A stretch of 64,000 nt of DNA, taken from NCBI GenBank assembly GCA_025757685.1, contig CP107220.1, forward strand, positions 149,501 through 213,500. The letters are read 5' to 3'. Positions within the stretch are counted from its first letter, which is position 1; every line of letters begins with the position of its first letter. Positions 16,842 to 24,274 of the stretch are shown here, one piece after another. This DNA is from Oscillospiraceae bacterium. GTDB taxonomy: Bacteria > Bacillota > Clostridia > Oscillospirales > Acutalibacteraceae. The position numbers and the translations under genes are program-made. Below the pieces are notes generated by a model that made no database searches, was not told where the DNA came from, and saw only the letters and a list, made by a program, of their open reading frames with translations.

Positions 16842-17516
16842 TCAGTCACCGATCTTGTAGCCCACATTGCGAATGGTTTTAATGGCGTCCCCGGCGGTGC
16901 CCAGCTTTTTGCGCAGGGACTGGATATGTACATCCACCGTGCGGTTGCCGTGTTCGAAATCGTAGCCCCAAATTTTTTCCATCAGGGAGTCCCTGGTGAG
17001 CACAATGCCCCGGTTCTTCATCAGGTACTTGAGAATTTCGTATTCTTTATAGGTCAGCTCCACTTCGTTGCCGTCTACCTGCACGGTGTGTCGGCTCACG
17101 TCTATGCGAATGGTGCCGTAGTTCAGATCCTCTTTCTTCACCCGGTCGATGCGGCGCAGCAGCGCCTTTACCCGAGAGATCAGCTCCATCACCCCAAAGG
17201 GCTTGGTTATATAGTCGTCGGCGCCGGAGTCCAGCCCCTTAACTGCGTCGATCTCGCCGGTTTTGGCAGTAACCAGGATCACCGGCAGTTTGCTGTAAGC
17301 GGGGGTGGAGCGAATGGTCTCCAGCACTTTCAGTCCGTCTGTGCCCGGCAGCATAATGTCCAGCAGGATCAGATCCGGCAGGTGGCTCTCCATTTGGGCG
17401 AAGAAATCCCGGCTGTTCTCAAATCCCAGCGTTTCAAATCCGGCGCTCTTTAGCGCATAGCTTTCCAGCTCTCGAATACTGGCATCGTCCTCTACAATAT
17501 AGATCTTTTGGCTCAC
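16842..17516 (-). CDS. Response regulator, OmpR/PhoB family
   Basis: A 224-residue regulator: receiver domain with the acidic pair EDD near 8-10, the phospho-accepting Asp in LILLDIMLPGTDG, Thr in VTAKT and Lys in ITKPFG, then a winged-helix domain with recognition segment GNRTVDVHIQSLRKKL. The start is GTG at 17516, set by a full AGGAGGT 6 nt upstream; a longer frame to 17543 lacks a site. It lies 42 bases after nptA and 2 before the kinase. The Pho-box-like repeats upstream of nptA would be its binding site and give positive autoregulation. Confidence 0.9.
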   Translation of the reverse strand: MSQKIYIVEDDASIRELESYALKSAGFETLGFENSRDFFAQMESHLPDLILLDIMLPGTDGLKVLETIRSTPAYSKLPVILVTAKTGEIDAVKGLDSGADDYITKPFGVMELISRVKALLRRIDRVKKEDLNYGTIRIDVSRHTVQVDGNEVELTYKEYEILKYLMKNRGIVLTRDSLMEKIWGYDFEHGNRTVDVHIQSLRKKLGTAGDAIKTIRNVGYKIGD

Positions 17517-17558
17517 ACCGTCACCTCCTACTCCTTTTAGCATAGCAAAAATTCGCCG

Positions 17559-19325
17559 TTAGTGCAATGCGTATTTGCGCAAATAATCCTCAAAGCTTTT
17601 CATAAACCGGGCGTTCTCTTGGCTCTTTACGCTCTTTAAGTAGCGATGGGTCTGGTAGCTGCCCTGGCTCAGCTCAATAATGCACACAGCCAGATTGGAG
17701 CAGTGGTCCGCAATGCGCTCAAAGCTGTTGATGATGTCAAAGAACAGCATACCGGTCTCAATGGTGCATTCCCCGGCCTGCAAGCGCTTGGTGTGGCGGG
17801 CGCGCAGCTCTGCCTTTAAGTTGTCAATCACCTGCTCCAGCGGCTCAATGGTTTGGGCGGCAGCCACATCGTTCTCAATAAAGGCGTTGGTGGCCTTGGT
17901 GATGATCTCCTGCACGGCGCTGCTCATCACTTCCAGCTCCTTGGAGGCTTCCTTGGAGAAGTGGATCTTGTCCTCGTGCATGGTGCGCTTGGTTTTTAGA
18001 ATATTCACTGCGTAGTCGCCGATTCGTTCAAAGTTGCCGATGGCGTGGGACAGCTTGCTCACCTGCATACTGTTCTCCAGACTCAGCTGCATACTGCTGA
18101 TCTTGACCAGGTAGGTCTCCAGTTCGTCCTCAAAGGCATCCAGCGCCTTTTCATTTTGGTGAATCGCCTCGCTGTCTTTCTTATTGTAGACCCGGATGAA
18201 GCCCAGGGACAGCAAGGTGTTTTTCTGGGCCAGGCGGGCCATATCGTTGGTGCGCTCCCGGCACTTCTCAATGGCAAAGGACGGGGACATCAAAAAGCGC
18301 TCCTCTACCAGTGCGTCGTTGTCTGCGGCAGCGGGCTGCGTCTTGTCTGCCTTGTCCCGCACGATCAGGCAGGACAGCTTTTCCAGCTGCTTGCCAAAGG
18401 GGAACAGCAGCACAGTGCAAAATACATTGAATGCGGTGTGAATGGCGGCAATGTCTGCGCCGTTCACCGCTTTGTCCAAAAAGGCAAAGTGGAAGATGGC
18501 ATTGGCACCGTAGAACAGCGCCATACCGCACACCACGCCGATGATGTTAAAGGTTAGGTGAATAACAGCGGTACGCTTGGCGTTTTTGTTGGTGCCGATA
18601 CTGGAGATCAGCGCCGTGATGCAGGTACCAATATTCTGCCCCAAAATAATGGGAAATGCGGCGCCCACGGAGATGGCACCGGTGGCGGACAGTGCTTGCA
18701 GAATACCCACGGAAGCGGAAGAACTTTGAATGATGGCGGTGAGGATCATACCCACCAGCACGCCCAGAATGGGATTAGAGAACATGGTGAACACGCCGGT
18801 AAAGGCCGGATCGCTCTCCAGCGGTGCCACAGCTCCGCTCATAGCCTCCATGCCGAACATCAGGGTAGAGAAGCCCAGGAGAATGGAACCCAGTTCCTTC
18901 TTCTTCTCGCTTTTGCAGAACATATAGAGTACAATGCCGATCAGCGCCAATATCGGGGAGAAGGTGCTGGGTTTCAGCATGGTCAAGAATACATTGCTGC
19001 TCTCAATGCCGGTGAGCGACAGCAGCCAGGAGGTGATACAGGTGCCGATATTGGCGCCCATAATAATGCCCACCACTTGGTTCAGTGCCATAATGCCGGA
19101 ATTTACAAAGCCCACGGCCATCACGGTCACGGCGCTGGAGGACTGGATCACGGCGGTCACGCCGGCGCCCAGCAGCACGCCCTTAATGCGGTTGTTGGTC
19201 ATCTTTTCCAGCACGGACTCGAATTTGCCGCCGCCCATTTTTTCCAGGCCGCTGCCCATCACATTCATGCCAAAGAGAAAGAGTGCCAGACCGCCGATCA
19301 GGCTTAAGAAGTTGAAAATTGTCAT
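17559..19325 (-). CDS. Na+/phosphate cotransporter with C-terminal PhoU-like domain (NptA/YjbB type)
   Basis: A 588-residue protein. Residues 1-310 hold the duplicated Na/Pi cotransporter repeat with its two QSSSA motifs (VIQSSSAVTVMAVGF near 59-73 and IIQSSSASVGILQAL near 200) in hydrophobic surroundings. Residues about 345-560 are a cytoplasmic PhoU-like helical domain. The protein imports or exports phosphate in antiport or symport with Na+. It is the first gene of a three-gene operon with a PhoB/PhoR-like pair, which argues for phosphate-regulated import. The ribosome site is weak (GCGGGG). Confidence 0.9.
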   Translation of the reverse strand: MTIFNFLSLIGGLALFLFGMNVMGSGLEKMGGGKFESVLEKMTNNRIKGVLLGAGVTAVIQSSSAVTVMAVGFVNSGIMALNQVVGIIMGANIGTCITSWLLSLTGIESSNVFLTMLKPSTFSPILALIGIVLYMFCKSEKKKELGSILLGFSTLMFGMEAMSGAVAPLESDPAFTGVFTMFSNPILGVLVGMILTAIIQSSSASVGILQALSATGAISVGAAFPIILGQNIGTCITALISSIGTNKNAKRTAVIHLTFNIIGVVCGMALFYGANAIFHFAFLDKAVNGADIAAIHTAFNVFCTVLLFPFGKQLEKLSCLIVRDKADKTQPAAADNDALVEERFLMSPSFAIEKCRERTNDMARLAQKNTLLSLGFIRVYNKKDSEAIHQNEKALDAFEDELETYLVKISSMQLSLENSMQVSKLSHAIGNFERIGDYAVNILKTKRTMHEDKIHFSKEASKELEVMSSAVQEIITKATNAFIENDVAAAQTIEPLEQVIDNLKAELRARHTKRLQAGECTIETGMLFFDIINSFERIADHCSNLAVCIIELSQGSYQTHRYLKSVKSQENARFMKSFEDYLRKYALH

Positions 19326-19395
19326 CGGATATACCCCGCTGTTTTCTGTTTTGTCTTGTTTTTTATTTCGTTCCCACTTAGCATATAGGAAGTCT

Positions 19396-19434
19396 GTTAA
19401 GTTTGAATTCGGCCAATGTTAAATTTGGGTTAAA
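19396..19434 (-). promoter_or_regulatory. Pho-box-like direct repeats upstream of nptA
   Basis: On the minus strand four hexamers start exactly 11 bp apart: TTTAAC, TTTAAC, CCGAAT, CTTAAC. Three match the TTAACA-like Pho repeat known from Bacillus PhoP sites, and the 11-bp period places them on one DNA face. A TATGCT candidate -10 follows 14 bp after the last repeat. Confidence 0.7.
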
Positions 19435-19497
19435 TGTTCTGCGACAAAAGACCGGATATTTTGTCGGAAAGTGCGCGAATTTGGCTGTAAACGGTGG

Positions 19498-19526
19498 TTG
19501 ACGATTGGCGATGAGTATGGTATAGT
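19498..19526 (+). promoter_or_regulatory. Promoter of the GntR-ABC operon
   Basis: TTGACG (19498-19503), 17 bp, TATAGT (19521-19526). Confidence 0.85.
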
Positions 19527-19531
19527 CATAG

Positions 19532-19552
19532 TGTACTACTATGTATAGTACA
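19532..19552 (+). promoter_or_regulatory. Palindromic operator for the YtrA-type regulator
   Basis: TGTACTA-N7-TAGTACA is a perfect 7-bp inverted repeat covering the expected transcription start. YtrA-type GntR proteins repress their own operon through such sites. Confidence 0.75.
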
Positions 19553-19579
19553 GAGAACGAGAAAAAGGAGCGTGCACGG

Positions 19580-19957
19580 TTGTTTCATATAGATAATCGC
19601 AGTCGGGTGCCCATTCACCAGCAGCTGCAAGCGCAGATCGTGCGGTATGTGTCCCTGGGGCTGTTGCTGCCGGACCAGCAGCTGCCGTCGGTGCGTGCCA
19701 TGGCACAGCAACTGGGCATTAACCCCAACACGGTACAAAAGGCCTATGCCGCTCTGGAGATGAACGGCGTGCTTTATACAGTAGCCGGGCGGGGTGCCTT
19801 TATTTCGCCGGAGAAGGATCAGCTGTCCCAGTTTAAGAAGCTGGCGGCAGATCGTTTTGCCGCAGCGGTACAGGCAGCGGCAGACGCCGGCCTGACCCGG
19901 CAGGAGCTGGAGCAGATTGTAGAAGAACAGATGGAGAGGAGGGACCGAGATGATTGA
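19580..19957 (+). CDS. GntR-family regulator, YtrA subfamily
   Basis: A 125-residue repressor: a winged helix-turn-helix (QQLPSVRAMAQQLGINPNTV then QKAYAALEMNGVLYT) followed by a short dimerisation helix pair instead of a ligand domain, the mark of the YtrA subfamily. An ATG in frame at 19541 lies inside the operator, so it cannot be the usual start. The TTG at 19580 has AAGGAG 9 nt upstream and gives an N terminus (MFHIDNRSRVPIHQQL) that matches the family. Its stop overlaps the ABC ATPase gene by 8 bases. Confidence 0.9.
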   Translation: MFHIDNRSRVPIHQQLQAQIVRYVSLGLLLPDQQLPSVRAMAQQLGINPNTVQKAYAALEMNGVLYTVAGRGAFISPEKDQLSQFKKLAADRFAAAVQAAADAGLTRQELEQIVEEQMERRDRDD

Positions 19958-20849
19958 AATTCAAGATGTGAGCAAGCAGTTTGACTGCGTTACCGCCTTG
20001 CGCCACTTGACGCTGAAGGTGCAGGACGGCTCCGTTTTTGGGCTGGTAGGTTCTAACGGCGCCGGTAAGTCCACGCTGCTGCGCATTTTGGCCGGTGTGT
20101 ATCGGCCGGACAGCGGGCGGGTGCTCATTAACGGCCAGGCGCCTTTTGAGAATGAGCAGGTCAAGCGCAGCACTGTGTTTATCTCGGACTATCCGTATTT
20201 AGCTCCCACCGCCACCGTGCGGCGGCTGGCACGGCTGTACCGCAGCGTGTATCCCGGGTGGAGCGAGGACTACTTTGCCCGGATGGAAAAGCTGTTCCCC
20301 ATTTCCTTTGACGCTCGGCTGGGCAAGATGAGTAAGGGTATGCAGCGCCAGGCTGCGATTCTGCTGGGGTTGTCCACCCAGCCTCGCTGTATCTTGTTTG
20401 ACGAGATTTTTGACGGTCTGGACCCGGTGGTGCGGGAACTGGTAAAGAAGCTGCTGGTGGACTTTGTGGCAGAGAACGGCGCGTCTGTGATGATCGCCAG
20501 TCACAATTTGCGAGAGCTGGAGGATGTGTGCGACCATGTGGGGCTGCTCCATCGGGGCGGTGCCTTGTGCGAGGACGACCTGGATCGGCTGAAGCTGGGG
20601 ATCACCCGCGTGCAGTTTGCATTGGCGGATCCGGCGGATTTTGAAACGGTGCGCGCCGGGCTGAATTTGCTCAAATGCAGCCAGCAGGGCAAGCTGTTTG
20701 AGATGACGGTGCGGGGCACGGAGACAGAGACTTTGGCGCTGGTACAGCGGCTGCATCCGCTGTTTTGCGAGACCCTGCCGATTACTCTGGAAGAATTATT
20801 TATCAGCGAAATGGAGGTGGCCGGTTATGACATCAACAAGGTCATCTAA
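19950..20849 (+). CDS. ABC transporter ATP-binding protein (YtrB type)
   Basis: A 299-residue ATPase: Walker A GSNGAGKST near 36-44, a signature segment KMSKGMQRQ in place of LSGGQ (as in YtrB/YhcH-like ATPases), Walker B CILFDEIFDGLDP and the switch His in ASHNLREL. The last 80 residues are a regulatory extension. It pairs with the permease downstream (23-base overlap). Operons of this build respond to cell-wall-active antibiotics in Bacillus; export of a peptide or lipid-linked compound is an inference. Confidence 0.9.
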   Translation: MIEIQDVSKQFDCVTALRHLTLKVQDGSVFGLVGSNGAGKSTLLRILAGVYRPDSGRVLINGQAPFENEQVKRSTVFISDYPYLAPTATVRRLARLYRSVYPGWSEDYFARMEKLFPISFDARLGKMSKGMQRQAAILLGLSTQPRCILFDEIFDGLDPVVRELVKKLLVDFVAENGASVMIASHNLRELEDVCDHVGLLHRGGALCEDDLDRLKLGITRVQFALADPADFETVRAGLNLLKCSQQGKLFEMTVRGTETETLALVQRLHPLFCETLPITLEELFISEMEVAGYDINKVI

Positions 20850-23154
20850 GTGGGTGCTGTTTTCCGCTTTGCAGCGGGAGGGGCGCCGTATGTCTGTTTG
20901 GCTGGCATTGTTTCCGTTTTTAGGCTTCTTGTACGCTCTGTGCCACGGCCTTTTGCAGGCACTTATGAATCAGGATACCGACATTGTCGCCGCGCAGGAT
21001 CAGACGGTGCGCATTTTTGGCAGTATAGCGCTGTTTTTGTCCGCCGCCACAATCATGGCGGGGGCGTTCTTTGCTATATCCGCTTTTCGCTTTCTGTACA
21101 GTCGGCGGCAAAGCGATTTCTATTTATCCCTGCCGGTGACTCGGCGCACTTTTTACTTTGTCAAGTGGGTGATGGGGGAACTGGTACTTTTGCTGGCCTT
21201 TTGCGGCGCCGGGATCGGATGCTGGTTGTTGCCGCAGCTGATTCCTCGCAAGTGGCATGTTCAACTGGATGCCGGTTACGGCCTGCGGCTGCTGGCAGTT
21301 GCCTTTGCAGCGGCGGCGGCCTTCTACTGTATTTGTTTGCTATGCGCCGTTACGGCAGGCAAGGTGTGGCAATACTGGACCCTGCTTATCGGTATCGGTG
21401 GCTGTTTGCCCCTGGGACTGATTTCTTATGCAGAGTTGTTTCCCGCTTTCCTGTCCGGGCTGAACCAGCAGCCGGTACGGATCGTGGCACTGGTCAGCCC
21501 TATCGCGTATGTGCCCTTTGGGGTGCAGGGAGTGTTTGGTTTTCGCTATTTGCTGCTGGCGGCTTTGCTGGTGGGGGCAGTCAGCTTCTTTGCCGGACTG
21601 TTCTTTTATCGGCGGCGCTCCGGCGAGTGCGCGGAGCAGACCCTGTCCACACCGGTGGTCTATGTGCTGGCCACCACCGGGGCGGCGCTGAGCCTGGTGT
21701 GTTTGCCTATGCTGCTAACCTTGCAGGCGAATCAGTATGGCGTGTATGCGCTGCTGTGTGGTGCCGGTGTGGGCGTGATGACCCTGGTGTGTACCATGGT
21801 GTACACCCGCAAGGTCGTTAATCCCACTGCCGCGGTGCTGTGCAGTACCTTAGTGGTGGTGACCGTTGGCACCGTGTGCCTTTTAGGCGTGCAGGGCAGC
21901 GACTACCGCAACAAGGTGCCGGCAGCAGAGGATGTGGCGCAGGTGACGGTGCAGCCTATGGTGGAGGACCCGCTGGTGGATCTGCCGGATTATATGTTGG
22001 AGCCGGGTACGCACTTGGTTTCTACCGATACGACAGAGTCGCAAGAGCTGGAATCCAGCTATACTTTTACGGACCCGGCGTCCGTGGCTGCCATTGTGCA
22101 GCTGCATCGGGATTGCATTACCGCAGCAGAGACTGAGGTACTGGGCGGCAGCGGCTTTAAGTCCAGTTTCCGATATAAATTAAAGAACGGCAAGGTTCTG
22201 ACCCGGATCTATACCGCTTACGGGGATAAAGGCGCCAATGTGATCCGCTCCACCAAGGAATATAAGCAGCAACAGCCCTTTGTGAAGAACAGCGCCAAGG
22301 AGAACCTGCTGCTGGTGTCCTTAATCAGCACGGAGCGGGACGATTTGTACTGGAACCAGACCATGGAGGACAATCGGGGCGAGGTGCAGGTGGATCAGAC
22401 CGCCTACTACGCTGCCATTCGAGCGGATTTTATGGAGCTGACCCGGACGGACTGGACCTATATGAATATGCAAGACGCGTCCTGGAGCACCGTGTCTTTT
22501 GCCATTTACCAGGTGCGCCCGGGCACGGACAGCAAGACCCGCCGCCAACTGCAAAAGATGGACCCGGAGGCCTTGCGTACCTATTATAACCGCTTTTACA
22601 GCACCCATACAGACAGCGATCCGCCGTGCCCGGTGGTGCGCTCGGTGGTGTATCTGCCTAATCAGTCCGGCGGGGCGAATCGCACCTTAAAGCTGCTGCA
22701 AAAAGACGGCTTTATCTATGGGGCGCAGACCACGCTGCCGTCTGCCGATCAGGTGGAGACTATGCTGGTATCGCCGATTTGTACGGTGACAGCTGATTAT
22801 ACCGAAGGGGACGGCTGCCTGCTGGGCGAGCCGGACAGTGAGGACGGCTATTACCTGACCCGCCCGGAGAGCCTGTTGGGCGGCCAGGTGGTGCGCAAGA
22901 ATTTTGCGTCCCTTTATACCGATCCGTTCCGTACGGTAACGGACCGCAAAGCCATTGCCCGCACGCTTGCCGGTGTACAGCCGGGCGCTGACCAAATGGA
23001 ACGGCTGAAGAAAGCAAAGCAGGGTTATGCCGTTAGCTTGATCACCAAGGACGGCAAGGCCACCAAGATGTATTTTGTGCCTACTGCCTATGGGTATGCG
23101 CAGGGGAAGCCTACAACGGACGCTGCAAGCGATCTGGCCTATGCGCTGGGATAA
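20827..23154 (+). CDS. ABC transporter membrane protein of the YtrA-type operon
   Basis: A 775-residue protein. The first 370 residues contain 9-10 hydrophobic segments of ABC-2 permease type. The remaining 400 residues are soluble, with no motif I recognise, and are much larger than in simple permeases. A GAGGTGG ribosome site lies inside the upstream ATPase gene. It is the only permease in the operon, so it probably forms a homodimer with the ATPase. The role of the C-terminal soluble half is unknown. Confidence 0.8.
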   Translation: MTSTRSSKWVLFSALQREGRRMSVWLALFPFLGFLYALCHGLLQALMNQDTDIVAAQDQTVRIFGSIALFLSAATIMAGAFFAISAFRFLYSRRQSDFYLSLPVTRRTFYFVKWVMGELVLLLAFCGAGIGCWLLPQLIPRKWHVQLDAGYGLRLLAVAFAAAAAFYCICLLCAVTAGKVWQYWTLLIGIGGCLPLGLISYAELFPAFLSGLNQQPVRIVALVSPIAYVPFGVQGVFGFRYLLLAALLVGAVSFFAGLFFYRRRSGECAEQTLSTPVVYVLATTGAALSLVCLPMLLTLQANQYGVYALLCGAGVGVMTLVCTMVYTRKVVNPTAAVLCSTLVVVTVGTVCLLGVQGSDYRNKVPAAEDVAQVTVQPMVEDPLVDLPDYMLEPGTHLVSTDTTESQELESSYTFTDPASVAAIVQLHRDCITAAETEVLGGSGFKSSFRYKLKNGKVLTRIYTAYGDKGANVIRSTKEYKQQQPFVKNSAKENLLLVSLISTERDDLYWNQTMEDNRGEVQVDQTAYYAAIRADFMELTRTDWTYMNMQDASWSTVSFAIYQVRPGTDSKTRRQLQKMDPEALRTYYNRFYSTHTDSDPPCPVVRSVVYLPNQSGGANRTLKLLQKDGFIYGAQTTLPSADQVETMLVSPICTVTADYTEGDGCLLGEPDSEDGYYLTRPESLLGGQVVRKNFASLYTDPFRTVTDRKAIARTLAGVQPGADQMERLKKAKQGYAVSLITKDGKATKMYFVPTAYGYAQGKPTTDAASDLAYALG

Positions 23155-23177
23155 TCCGTGCTTATAAAGCAAAGAGG

Positions 23178-23211
23178 AAAGGACCGTATCTCTTAGATAC
23201 GGTCCTTTTTG
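23178..23211. terminator. Terminator between the ABC operon and the EamA gene
   Basis: A 13-bp perfect stem AAAGGACCGTATC / GATACGGTCCTTT with a 5-nt loop; usable in both directions. The stem core recurs in the terminator at 28349-28386. Confidence 0.88.
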
Positions 23212-23229
23212 CATTCTATGTATATCAGG

Positions 23230-24084
23230 TCAGGCCAAGGCGATCATTAAAGTGCCTGCCACCACCAGTGCCAGCGCCAATAGGCTGCGGCGGGTCTGCT
23301 TCTCTTTTAAGAAGATGGCGGACAGTGCCACGGCAAAGAGCATGGAGCACTTGTCGATGGGCACCACCACGCTGGCGCGGCCGGTTTGCAGCGCCCGGTA
23401 GTAGCACAACCAGCTGGCGCCGGTGGTGATCCCGGACAGCACCAGAAGCACGGCGTCCCGGCGGGTCATCTTTTTCCAGTCGCCGCCCTCTTTCTTGCCC
23501 AGCACAATGGCCCAGGCAAAGACCAGCACCACCACGGTGCGCAGGGCGGTGGCCAGGGTGGAGTCCATATCCTGCACGCCCACCTTGCCCAGTATGGACT
23601 GCAGCGCGGCAAAGACGGCGCTGCCCGCGGCGTAAAACAGCCAGCCTCTTTCGCCCTTTTTGGCGTCGCCCTTTTCCAGCATTAGGGCTGTGCCGGCGAT
23701 CATCACGGCGATCCCCAGCCCGGTGAGCCAACGAAACGGCTCGCGGAAGAAGATCAGCGCCAGCAGAATGGTCAGAAAAGTGGAGGATTTGTCCACCGCC
23801 ACCACCTTGCTCAGGTTGCCGATGGATAGGGCCTTAAAGTAGCACAGCCAGGACAGTCCGGTGGCGGCGCCGGACAGGGCCAGGAACACCAGTGCCCGTG
23901 GGGTAATGGTGGAGACGGCGTATTGGCACCCTACCACAAAGACCATCAGCCAGGAGAAGATCAGCACCACGCCGGTGCGAAAGGCAGTGGCAAAGTCCGA
24001 GGACACGGATTTGATCCCCGCCTTGGCCAGTACAGAGGTAGCGCCGGCAAAAAAAGCGCTGCCTACGGCAAATAAGATCCACAT
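23230..24084 (-). CDS. EamA/DMT-family transporter
   Basis: A 284-residue protein with ten hydrophobic segments arranged as two EamA repeats. Both halves hold related segments (GLSWLCYFKALSIGNLSKVV and GASWLCYYRALQTGRASVVV) that show the internal duplication. DMT members export or import small metabolites; the substrate is unknown. The ATG at 24084 follows a GAGGGG site; the longer frame to 24183 runs back through a terminator. A terminator hairpin sits 21 nt ahead of the start, so expression may come from read-through. Confidence 0.85.
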   Translation of the reverse strand: MWILFAVGSAFFAGATSVLAKAGIKSVSSDFATAFRTGVVLIFSWLMVFVVGCQYAVSTITPRALVFLALSGAATGLSWLCYFKALSIGNLSKVVAVDKSSTFLTILLALIFFREPFRWLTGLGIAVMIAGTALMLEKGDAKKGERGWLFYAAGSAVFAALQSILGKVGVQDMDSTLATALRTVVVLVFAWAIVLGKKEGGDWKKMTRRDAVLLVLSGITTGASWLCYYRALQTGRASVVVPIDKCSMLFAVALSAIFLKEKQTRRSLLALALVVAGTLMIALA

Positions 24085-24105
24085 AAAGGGGCCCCTCTTT
24101 CCATC

Positions 24106-24147
24106 AAAAAAGCCCCGCCGCCCGGTAAAGTACCGTAGCGCCGGGGC
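24106..24147 (-). terminator. Terminator after the phosphoglucomutase/small-peptide genes, ahead of EamA
   Basis: On the minus strand GCCCCGGCG ... CGGCGGGGC with an inner CGGTA/TACCG stem, followed by six T. The T run is only 21 nt upstream of the EamA start codon. Confidence 0.75.
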
Positions 24148-24157
24148 GTGCTTTTTG

Positions 24158-24253
24158 TTAAGATACAAAGGCGTAAATGCCAACGCCCAGCCCGCTGCAA
24201 GCCATCAGCAGAGCCAGAATAATGGCGGTCACCTTGACCCATTTTTGCTGCAT
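24158..24253 (-). CDS. Small single-span membrane protein, 31 residues
   Basis: This short frame starts at an ATG with GGAAG plus a GAGAG stretch upstream and encodes a basic start (MQQKWVKV) followed by one hydrophobic helix (TAIILALLMACSGLGVG) and a short polar end. The layout is that of small Firmicutes membrane proteins such as Prli42 or DUF4044, but the match is only by pattern. It lies 21 bases after the phosphoglucomutase gene and before a terminator, so it is probably co-transcribed. Confidence 0.6.
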   Translation of the reverse strand: MQQKWVKVTAIILALLMACSGLGVGIYAFVS

Positions 24254-24274
24254 ATTCTCTCTACTTCCTTTCTG

